Shown here one piece after another: positions 57,912 through 64,000 of a stretch of 64,000 bases of DNA; the first letter of the stretch is position 1; each line of letters begins with the position of its first letter. Origin of the DNA: JBMNEH01 sp050948665 (GTDB lineage Bacteria; Bacillota; Clostridia; Christensenellales; UMGS416); assembly GCA_050948665.1 (NCBI GenBank), contig JBMNEH010000001.1, positions 2,294,001 to 2,358,000 on the forward strand, read 5' to 3'. A model generated the notes under the pieces. The model ran no database searches. It was not told the origin of the DNA and saw only the letters and a list, made by a program, of their open reading frames with translations. Position numbers and translations under genes: made by a program.

Positions 57912-59024
57912 ATGAAGATCACGGGTTTACGCACATACTTTTCCGAAATATGCCATTATGTACTGATCGATACCGACGAGGGCATTACCGGGCTCGGCGA
58001 GGCTACGCTGCACACCCGCCAGACGGCGGTGGACGCGGTGCTGCGCCAGCTGGAGAGCGTGATCACCGGGCAGGACCCCATGCGGACGGAGTTTATCTGG
58101 CAGGATATCTTCCGAGGCACCTTCTGGCGGGGCGGGCCCGTATTGATGAGCGCCCTTTCCGGCATTGATATGGCCCTTTGGGACATCAAGGGCAAGGCCC
58201 TCAACACCCCTGTTTACAATCTCCTCGGCGGCAAAAGCCGGGACAGAATACAGCTGTACACCGGGGTGTTCGGCCGCAGTGACGAGGAGGTAGCTGAAAA
58301 CGCCCTCAGACTCGTGGAAAAAGGATATAAGATCCTCCGCATCTGCGCCTCGGACTACGTCCCCGGGGGAGTGACCGACCCATGGGAGCAGGTACGCCGG
58401 GCGGAGAAGCAGGTAACCGCTGTCCGCAAGGCCGTGGGCGAGGAAATCAACATTATTGTGGAAAACCACACCCGCTTCACCCCCGCTACGGCGGTGGATC
58501 TCGCCAAACGGCTGGAGCCCCTCCACATATTCTTCATTGAGGACCCCATACGTTCCGACAGCCCGGAGATGTTCCGGAATCTCCGCAGACAGACCAGTAT
58601 CCCCCTGGGCACGGGGGAGAAATTCGGTACCATTTGGGATTATCGCTGCCTGATCGAGGAGGACCTGATCGATTATCTCCGAACCGATATCTGCAACGGC
58701 GGCGGCATCTCCGGCATGATGAAGGTTGCCCATTACGGTGAAGTCCACTATATGGAAATGGTGCCCCACGGCGTACACCACGCCGCCTTTATCGCCGCCT
58801 GCCATGTGAACTTCGCCGTGCATAATTTCTGCTGCCAGGAGGACTGGATCAGCCGCGGCAGGCCGGAATGGCTGGATTATGACGTCGAAATCAAGGACGG
58901 CTACCTGACGATGGGAGACCGTCCCGGCATCGGTGTGGAAATCGACCTGAACGCGCTGAAGCCTTTCCAGTTCCGGGAGCATCCCCACCGCCGCCGCCCC
59001 GACGGTTCTGTACAGGATTGGTAG
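57912..59024 (+). CDS. Mandelate racemase/muconate lactonizing enzyme family dehydratase
   Basis: A 370-residue enolase-superfamily enzyme. The N-terminal capping domain begins MKITGLRTYFSEICHYVLIDT and the barrel carries metal ligands in IIVENHTRF (Glu-Asn), FFIEDPI (Glu) and GTGEKFG (Glu), with a catalytic His in MVPHGVHH. This set fits acid-sugar dehydratases such as galactonate, mannonate or related enzymes; the exact substrate is not settled. AGGGAGG precedes the ATG. Its own terminator is weak. Confidence 0.88.
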   Translation: MKITGLRTYFSEICHYVLIDTDEGITGLGEATLHTRQTAVDAVLRQLESVITGQDPMRTEFIWQDIFRGTFWRGGPVLMSALSGIDMALWDIKGKALNTPVYNLLGGKSRDRIQLYTGVFGRSDEEVAENALRLVEKGYKILRICASDYVPGGVTDPWEQVRRAEKQVTAVRKAVGEEINIIVENHTRFTPATAVDLAKRLEPLHIFFIEDPIRSDSPEMFRNLRRQTSIPLGTGEKFGTIWDYRCLIEEDLIDYLRTDICNGGGISGMMKVAHYGEVHYMEMVPHGVHHAAFIAACHVNFAVHNFCCQEDWISRGRPEWLDYDVEIKDGYLTMGDRPGIGVEIDLNALKPFQFREHPHRRRPDGSVQDW

Positions 59025-59038
59025 AACGGTCTCAAAAC

Positions 59039-59060
59039 CCCGGCGCGGGCCGGGATTTTA
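59039..59060 (+). terminator. Possible terminator after the dehydratase gene
   Basis: CCCGGC/GCCGGG (6 bp, GCGG loop) followed by ATTTTA. Confidence 0.45.
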
Positions 59061-59106
59061 TGGCACGGTGCCGTAAAGGCAAACCCCCTCCGCCGGGATC
59101 CCGCCG

Positions 59107-59135
59107 TTTACAAGCGATCCCGCCTCTGGTATAAT
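59107..59135 (+). promoter_or_regulatory. Promoter of the TIM-barrel isomerase gene
   Basis: TTTACA-17-TATAAT, about 55 bases before the ATG. Confidence 0.82.
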
Positions 59136-59189
59136 GGGGCCGAGAAAAAAGGCGGGAACGCCCGCATATAAGATCGGAGGGATCTGCAC

Positions 59190-60065
59190 ATGCGTACCGT
59201 TCCGGTAGGGACCTGTATCCCCGGGAACAGCTTTGCAAAATGGGTACCCGGTTTGCTGGACAAGGGCTTTGAGTGCTTCACGGTGAATTTCCATATGTCT
59301 CTGGAGGGAGTGAAGCTGGCAGAGCTGGCGCCCCGGGTACGGGATATCCTGGGGGAAAGAGGCGCCGCCGTATCCGCGTTGGGCTTTTATTGCAACGCGC
59401 TGATGTACGAGGACCACGCGGCCCAGCTCCATGCCTGCATCGACATGGCGGAGAAATTCGGCACAAATATCGTTTCCACCTTCGCGGGCGCGTTTGAGGG
59501 GGAGAGCGTGGACGCCGCGCTGCCCAAATTCAAGGAGGTGTTCGGCGAGCTGGCCAGGCATGCCGAGGATAAGGGCGTGAGGCTGGCCATCGAAAACTGT
59601 CCGATGGACGGCACCTGGAAGCATGCCACCTGTAATATCGGTTTCAATCCCCGGGCATGGGACATGATGTTTGACGCCGTACCCTCCCCCGCGTTGGGAC
59701 TGGAATGGGAGCCCGCCCACCAAATCGCGCAGTTGATCGACCCCATCGCCAATCTCCGGCAATACGCGGCAAAGATCTTCCACATTCACGGCAAGGATGC
59801 CCAGGTCAAACGGGATCTGATCGCCTCCTCCGGTATTATCGGGGCGGAAGCGCCGGTTGACTTCCGCTTCCCCGGCATGGGAGACACCGACTGGCGGCAG
59901 ATCTTCACCATACTGTACGCCAACCAATACGAGGGAATGCTGAGCATTGAGGGCTACCACGATCCCTGGTTCGCCGGTGACTGGGAGATGACCGGACAGC
60001 TGCACGCCCTCCGTTACCTGAAATGGGCGCGGGGCGGGGAATTTACCCCCAACCCCTGGGCCTGA
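59190..60065 (+). CDS. Sugar phosphate isomerase/epimerase (xylose isomerase-like TIM barrel)
   Basis: A 291-residue single-domain barrel. Typical metal-site strands are present: LAIENCPM (Glu), LGLEWEPAH (Glu and His), IFHIHGKD (His) and MLSIEGYHD (Glu). Family members isomerise or epimerise keto sugars, or dehydrate inosose; the substrate is unknown. The neighbours (acid-sugar dehydratase, Gfo/Idh, ThuA) suggest carbohydrate catabolism. GGAGGGAT precedes ATG 59190. Confidence 0.88.
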   Translation: MRTVPVGTCIPGNSFAKWVPGLLDKGFECFTVNFHMSLEGVKLAELAPRVRDILGERGAAVSALGFYCNALMYEDHAAQLHACIDMAEKFGTNIVSTFAGAFEGESVDAALPKFKEVFGELARHAEDKGVRLAIENCPMDGTWKHATCNIGFNPRAWDMMFDAVPSPALGLEWEPAHQIAQLIDPIANLRQYAAKIFHIHGKDAQVKRDLIASSGIIGAEAPVDFRFPGMGDTDWRQIFTILYANQYEGMLSIEGYHDPWFAGDWEMTGQLHALRYLKWARGGEFTPNPWA

Positions 60066-60133
60066 CCCTCCGGGCGGCAGGGGCTGCCGACCGGGGGGAG
60101 ATCACGCGGAAATTTTGATTTGGGAGATTATGC

Positions 60134-60793
60134 ATGGATACAATGGTACTGCGGAGTTTGACCTATGGCATGTTCGCGCTGACCGCCTATGACTCCACCA
60201 ACGACCGTCAGACGGGGTGCATCGTGAATTCGGTGATGCAGATCACCTCCTCTCCGGTAACACTGGCGCTTTCCCTCAACCACGACAACTACACCCATGC
60301 CTGCATCACGAAGACCGGGCGGTTCGCGGTATCCATACTGCCGGAGGATATCGACACCCGGGTGATCGGCGGACTGGGATTCTCCTCCGGCCGGGACAGG
60401 AACAAGCTGGCGGACATTCCCCATACGGAAAAGGCCGGACTGGCGGTGCCGGAGGGAGCCTGCGGCTGGCTGGCATGCCGGGTGCTGGCCTCCATGGAAA
60501 CCGCTACCCATACGGTATTCCTGGCGGAAGTCGAGGACGGCGGCGTGTTGAACGACCACCCTCCGATGACCTACGCCTATTACCACAAAGTCGTTAAAGG
60601 CAGGAGCCCCGAAAAGGCGCCTACCTATATTCCCCCGGAAAAAGAAAAGAAAAAGGAGAACAAAATGATCTGGAAATGCACTGTTTGCGGTTACGAGTAT
60701 GACGGCGATATCCCCTTTGAGGAATTGCCGGAGGATTGGGTATGCCCGCTTTGCGGCGTAGGCAAGGACATGTTCGAGCAGGTCGAGGCATAA
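60134..60793 (+). CDS. hrb: Flavin reductase-rubredoxin fusion (high-molecular-weight rubredoxin)
   Basis: A 219-residue fusion. Residues 1-165 are a flavin reductase-like FMN domain (SLTYGMFALTAYD, GCIVNSVMQITSSP). A Lys/Glu linker (about 165-177) leads to a rubredoxin (178-219) with CTVCGYEYDGD and CPLCG as the Fe(Cys)4 site. In Clostridia such proteins pass electrons from NAD(P)H to flavodiiron oxygen or NO reductases. ATG 60134 follows GGGAGATT. The linker DNA AAAAAGGAGAACAAAATG contains a good ribosome-binding site and in-frame ATG at 60665, so free rubredoxin could be made too. Confidence 0.93.
   Translation: MDTMVLRSLTYGMFALTAYDSTNDRQTGCIVNSVMQITSSPVTLALSLNHDNYTHACITKTGRFAVSILPEDIDTRVIGGLGFSSGRDRNKLADIPHTEKAGLAVPEGACGWLACRVLASMETATHTVFLAEVEDGGVLNDHPPMTYAYYHKVVKGRSPEKAPTYIPPEKEKKKENKMIWKCTVCGYEYDGDIPFEELPEDWVCPLCGVGKDMFEQVEA
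60654..60667 (+). promoter_or_regulatory. Internal ribosome-binding site and ATG before the rubredoxin domain
   Basis: AGGAG (60654-60658) lies 6 bases before an in-frame ATG at 60665, exactly at the domain boundary. Initiation here would give a 42-residue rubredoxin (MIWKCTVCGYEYDGD...). Confidence 0.55.
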
Positions 60794-60818
60794 GTCAGGG
60801 ACCCGTATAAGAACCGAC

Positions 60819-60878
60819 AGAATCCCCTTTGCGCGGGCAGTGCGATGAATCGCGCCGGCGCCAAGGGGTTCTTTTTTT
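60819..60878 (+). terminator. Rho-independent terminator after hrb
   Basis: AGAATCCCCTTTGCGC pairs with GCGCCAAGGGGTTCT (one bulge, one mismatch), followed by seven T. Confidence 0.82.
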
Positions 60879-60937
60879 GCCGTAAAAAACACCGGCTACG
60901 CGACGCTGTCGGATGATGGGAATAAAAACAGTAACAG

Positions 60938-60975
60938 AAAACGGACGGAATATCTTCCGATATCCCGTCCGTTTT
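60938..60975. terminator. Bidirectional hairpin terminator of the ABM gene
   Basis: AAAACGGACGG/CCGTCCGTTTT with further pairing GAATATC/GATATCC and a TTCC loop; about 17 bp with one mismatch. T-runs flank it on both strands. Confidence 0.72.
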
Positions 60976-61023
60976 GATCGGCGTATCCGCTTTGCAGGAA
61001 ACAGCGGCAGTATTTCTCCCGGT

Positions 61024-61353
61024 TCAGGTCCTCAAAAACCGGGCGTCCTCCGGGGGCAGACCTTCCTCCGACAGATACCGCTCCGCCCGCATCCTCAAAT
61101 CGTATTTGTCCCGGAGGACGCGGATAACCTCCATCATGGGGGAGGCATGGTGCCGGTCGATCGCCGCCTGGTCCCGCCACTGCACGACCAGCAGCACCGT
61201 TTCCCTGTCATCCGCGGGGAAAAAATAGCGGTATTGCTCGTTCCCGTCCTCCCGCCGCACCGCTTCCGCCGTGCCGCCGGACTCCATCTCCCGGGCAAAT
61301 CGGCGGGCGCCGCCATCCTTTCCGGTATAATACAGGTGTAAAAGAATACTCAC
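61024..61353 (-). CDS. Antibiotic biosynthesis monooxygenase (ABM)-domain protein
   Basis: A 109-residue dimeric ferredoxin-like fold protein (MSILLHLYYTGKDGGARRFA, then YRYFFPADDRETVLLVVQWRDQAAIDRHH, ending MMEVIRVLRDKYDLRMRAERY). ABM proteins include quinol monooxygenases and many uncharacterised members. GTG start at 61353 follows GGAGGAGG. Single gene. Confidence 0.85.
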   Translation of the reverse strand: MSILLHLYYTGKDGGARRFAREMESGGTAEAVRREDGNEQYRYFFPADDRETVLLVVQWRDQAAIDRHHASPMMEVIRVLRDKYDLRMRAERYLSEEGLPPEDARFLRT

Positions 61354-61407
61354 ACGCGATCCTCCTCCCGGTCCCCCGGGGAAAAATGACGGGTTTCCGT
61401 TTTTCTC

Positions 61408-62508
61408 CTAATCCAGGACGCCGCGCATCGGGTTGTTTTTCATAGCCGGCTTCCGGTCATAATGGCTTTCCAGCGTCAGGGCCTGCCCGGCATCGGAAGC
61501 TTTCTGGAAGGCGGTCAGCAGCTCCAGCACATGCCGGGTCTGGGTATAATCCGCCCGGGACAAACGGCCAGTTTCCATGGCTTTTGCCATGTCCGCCAAG
61601 CCCAGCCCCCGGCTGTTCTCCCGGTAGTCAAAGCAGAGAGGCACCTCCCGCACCTCTCCGTCCTCAGGACGGAAAAGCCGCACCGGACCGCCGAATGTAT
61701 TGGGATCGGGACAGAAAAGAGTGCCCTTCGTGCCGTAGATTTCCAGCCGGGCCTGGGTGGGATAATGGACGTCAAAGGTCGTGAAGATCGTGCCTACCGC
61801 GCCGCTGTCAAACTCCAGCGTGCCGGTGACATAGGTGGGGACCTCAACCGTCACGATCTCCCCGTAATGGGGCTGGCTGGTGATCGTGCGGGTGGGGAAA
61901 TAACTCCGGGTCACACCGGTGACCTTCCGTACGCCCCCCATCAGGTTTATCAGCGCCGTCAGGTAGTAAGGGCCCATGTCCATCATGGGGCCGCCCCCAC
62001 GTTTATAGTAGAAATCGGGGTCCGGATGCCAGGTCTCGTGACCGTGGCACACCATAAAGGCAGCGCAGCCGATAGGTTCGCCGATAAAGCCCTGATCGAT
62101 CAGCATCCGGCAGGTCTGCAATCCCGCGCCGAGGAAAGTGTCCGGCGCGCCCCCGAGGAAAAGACCCTTCTCCTCCGCCAGCGCCGCCAGCTCCTTTCCT
62201 TCCTCCCAATCCGCCGCCAGGGGTTTCTCGGAATATACGGCCTTGCCCGCCAGCAGAGCGGCCTTTGTGACCCCGTAATGCTGGTAGGGGCGGGTAAGAT
62301 TCAACACGATATCTACCTCCGGATCGGCAAAAGCCTGGTGCATATCCTCATACAGCCTGGGTATGCCGTACGCCGCCCGCGCCTTCTCCGCCCGCTCCCG
62401 GATGAGGTCGCAGACGCCGATAAGCCGCAGCTCCCGGAAGGTCTCGGTGATGTTTTTCAGGTAGATCCCGCTGATATCGCCTACCCCGATCATTGCCACA
62501 TTTTTCAT
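61408..62508 (-). CDS. Gfo/Idh/MocA-family oxidoreductase
   Basis: A 366-residue NAD(P)-dependent dehydrogenase. The Rossmann loop is MIGVGDISGIYLKNI, the family EKP motif is SEKPLAADWEEG (near residue 95), and the C-terminal domain carries the substrate face (PMMDMGPYYLTALINLMGG). It probably oxidises a sugar or cyclitol. AGGAGG before the ATG sits in the end of the ThuA gene. Cotranscribed with ThuA, 9 bases upstream. Confidence 0.92.
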   Translation of the reverse strand: MKNVAMIGVGDISGIYLKNITETFRELRLIGVCDLIRERAEKARAAYGIPRLYEDMHQAFADPEVDIVLNLTRPYQHYGVTKAALLAGKAVYSEKPLAADWEEGKELAALAEEKGLFLGGAPDTFLGAGLQTCRMLIDQGFIGEPIGCAAFMVCHGHETWHPDPDFYYKRGGGPMMDMGPYYLTALINLMGGVRKVTGVTRSYFPTRTITSQPHYGEIVTVEVPTYVTGTLEFDSGAVGTIFTTFDVHYPTQARLEIYGTKGTLFCPDPNTFGGPVRLFRPEDGEVREVPLCFDYRENSRGLGLADMAKAMETGRLSRADYTQTRHVLELLTAFQKASDAGQALTLESHYDRKPAMKNNPMRGVLD

Positions 62509-62517
62509 TGGAACCTC

Positions 62518-63246
62518 CTAGTACATTTTCGCCGTATTTTCGAAACGCGTCGTGGTCAGGCCATGCTCCAGAGCGTAAGCCTTTCCCTCCGCCGCCCATA
62601 CCAGCCCCCGCTCCATCAGTATGCCGGCGTTGGGGGACTTGTCGAAAACATCGTCATGGTGTCCGAGCGAGGAATAGAACACCCGGCCGTTGCCCCAGAA
62701 CTTTGTCCAAGCCACCGGCATATCCACCGGCTTGTTGGAGATATGGTAATAGGGCACCAGGGGGAAGCGGGTGGTTGCCAGCACTTCCACCGCCGGGTCG
62801 ATATGCAGGTAGTAATGCTCGCTGCAGACGGGGAAATCCTCCAGCCCCTCCACAATGGGACTGGAGCCGCGGCGGACATTCACGATATAGTCGATACCGT
62901 CCCCGCCGGGATGGGACACCCACTGCCCCCCGGTGATGAACTGCCACTCGGTGTCGTTCCGGAAGGCGTCGCACATGCCGCCGTGGCAGCCGGCAAGGCC
63001 GACCCCCGCGCCCACCGCCTTGGCCACATTCCGGGTATATTCCGGCTTGATGGTTCCCATTGTCCAGGCTGCCACGATGCAATCCAGGCTCAAAAGGTAC
63101 TCCAGGTCTCCCAGCGCGTCCTGACTGTCACTGATGGTGCAGTGGTAGCCGTGCTTCTCCAGCATACGGGCAAAACGGGCTGACGTCTGTACGGGCTCAT
63201 GTCCGTCCCAGCCGCCCTGAAAGATAAAAACCTTTTTTTCTGTCAT
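62518..63246 (-). CDS. ThuA-domain protein
   Basis: A 242-residue protein of the glutamine amidotransferase-like ThuA family: VFIFQGGWDGHEP, CIVAAWTMGTI, GVGLAGCHGGMCDAF, FSSLGH-like YSSLGHHDDVF. ThuA in rhizobia takes part in disaccharide (trehalose) utilisation with Gfo/Idh partners, as here. CGGAGGAG precedes the ATG. A TATAAT-like sequence lies at 63287-63292 without a clear -35. Confidence 0.92.
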   Translation of the reverse strand: MTEKKVFIFQGGWDGHEPVQTSARFARMLEKHGYHCTISDSQDALGDLEYLLSLDCIVAAWTMGTIKPEYTRNVAKAVGAGVGLAGCHGGMCDAFRNDTEWQFITGGQWVSHPGGDGIDYIVNVRRGSSPIVEGLEDFPVCSEHYYLHIDPAVEVLATTRFPLVPYYHISNKPVDMPVAWTKFWGNGRVFYSSLGHHDDVFDKSPNAGILMERGLVWAAEGKAYALEHGLTTTRFENTAKMY

Positions 63247-63372
63247 AAAAAAGCTCCTCCGTTTTTATTTGCTTTGTTATATTATCATTATAACACGGCG
63301 CGCCGGTGAATACCATCCGTCCGCGTGTAGTAATTCCCCGCCTTTTCCTGTGCTTTCTTCACAAGGCGGGCC

Positions 63373-63401
63373 AAAAGATGCCCCTCCGACGGAGAGGCAT
63401 C
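63373..63401 (-). terminator. Rho-independent terminator of the PIN/TRAM gene
   Basis: On the minus strand GATGCCTCTCC/GGAGGGGCATC (11 bp, 3-base loop, one G-T pair) is followed by TTTT, 19 bases after the stop. Confidence 0.78.
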
Positions 63402-63419
63402 GGTACGGAGAAAACAGCT

Positions 63420-64000
63420 TTACGGCAGTTTGGCAAATATCATGCGACCGGCAGAGGTCTGAAGGGAACTGCTGACGATCACGGAAAGCGTCTGCCCGAT
63501 CTGAGAGGCGCCGTTTTCTATGACGATCATTGTGCCGTCATCCAGGTAAGCCACCCCTTGCCCGGGTTCCTTCCCCTCCCGGACGATCTTCACCTGCAGG
63601 GACTCCCCGGCTGTTACGACGGGCTTGACGGCGTTTGCCAGGTCGTTGATGTTCAGCACCCGCACGCCCTGCACCCGCGCCAGTTTGTTCAGGTTAAAAT
63701 CATTCGTCACAATGCTGTACCCATACTTCTTTGCAAGGAAAATGAGTTTGGTGTCCACATCGGGGATATCGGCGGGGTCCTCGGAGAGGATCTCCACCGC
63801 GCAATCGGTCTCGCTTTGGATCCTGGCCACTACATCCAGCCCTCGGCGGCCGCGCGCCCGACGCAGCTCATCGGCGGAGTCGGAGATATGTTGCAGCTCC
63901 GCCAGCACAAAGCCCGGCACCAGCACGGGCCCTTCAAGAAATCCGGTGCGGATCACATCCAGTACGCGGCTGTCAATGATCACACTGGAATCCAGCAGTT
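63420..64000 (-). CDS. PIN/TRAM-domain protein (YacL-like), 3' part only
   Basis: The reading frame stays open to the window edge, so this is the C-terminal 193 residues. A PIN-type nuclease domain is visible (LLDSSVIIDSR with the first Asp, LAELQHISD, DTKLIFLAKKYGYSIVTND). A C-terminal TRAM domain follows (about the last 60 residues, GVAYLDDGTMIVIENG). In Firmicutes this layout belongs to YacL, which has membrane helices N-terminal to the PIN domain; those would lie outside the window. RNA is the likely substrate; the membrane-bound family is not well characterised. Confidence 0.9.
   Translation of the reverse strand, partial: LLDSSVIIDSRVLDVIRTGFLEGPVLVPGFVLAELQHISDSADELRRARGRRGLDVVARIQSETDCAVEILSEDPADIPDVDTKLIFLAKKYGYSIVTNDFNLNKLARVQGVRVLNINDLANAVKPVVTAGESLQVKIVREGKEPGQGVAYLDDGTMIVIENGASQIGQTLSVIVSSSLQTSAGRMIFAKLP

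Overview
The window looks like chromosome from a GC-rich Firmicute of class Clostridia, probably an uncultured gut-type or anaerobic bacterium. The evidence is a DnaD/DnaI-type helicase-loading pair, a DUF512-der-plsY cluster, type III glutamine synthetase, a 5' leader of the L10 type before rplJ, zinc-type L33 beside secE-nusG, a rubredoxin-fused flavin reductase, strong AGGAGG ribosome-binding sites and TTGACA-17-TATAAT promoters. There is no rRNA, CRISPR array, prophage, integrase, transposase or plasmid function. The genus is not determinable from what I see.

Layout. 1-2674: an edge-truncated tRNA methyltransferase (TrmO) and an MBL-fold hydrolase, divergent from a PocR-domain AraC regulator. 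2779-6318: two lipoproteins around a more AT-rich Fic gene whose promoter sits in a cluster of TAAGGGAAT sites. 6622-8444: two Met tRNAs (elongator and initiator) downstream of DivIC-like, Ppx/GppA and Dabb genes. 8477-16388: helD divergent from glnN, then DUF512 radical SAM, der and plsY. 16514-23590: a GT4 glycosyltransferase, a pair of SDR genes behind a triplicated leader, a serine hydrolase, a DUF3795-VOC fusion and the DnaD/DnaI pair. 23697-29380: a 960-residue surface protein, a gene-poor AT-rich gap and ftsH. 29826-35021: a small zinc-ribbon membrane protein, murI-GNAT-DUF1653 and a GH2 glycosidase. 35236-40823: rpmG-secE-nusG-rplK-rplA-rplJ-rplL with RNA-level control sites, then alaS where rpoB is normally expected. 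40971-48987: a surface-glycan block (two GT2 genes and a DUF2142 membrane protein) divergent from holA, GtrA and a WG-repeat lipoprotein. 49101-54600: an LCP cell-wall ligase, a FabG-like SDR, tyrS, an IMPACT-family gene and a branched-chain aminotransferase. 54782-57811: a cobalamin riboswitch with terminator controlling a BtuFCD-type importer. 57912-63246: sugar-acid and sugar genes (enolase superfamily, TIM-barrel isomerase, Gfo/Idh, ThuA) mixed with a flavin reductase-rubredoxin and an ABM-domain protein. The window ends inside a PIN/TRAM (YacL-like) gene.

Functionally this is mostly core replication, translation and envelope biology. The parts that standard annotation explains least are the Fic operator cluster (4243-5403), the triplicated leader and degenerate partner of the SDR pair (17845-19361), the DUF3795-VOC fusion (20495-21208), the short alanyl-tRNA synthetase with a long internal insertion and no C-Ala domain (38769-40823), and an apparent internal translation start that could release free rubredoxin from its flavoprotein fusion (60654-60793). 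I found no clearly new defence or mobile system. All family assignments come from reading sequence by eye, without database searches.
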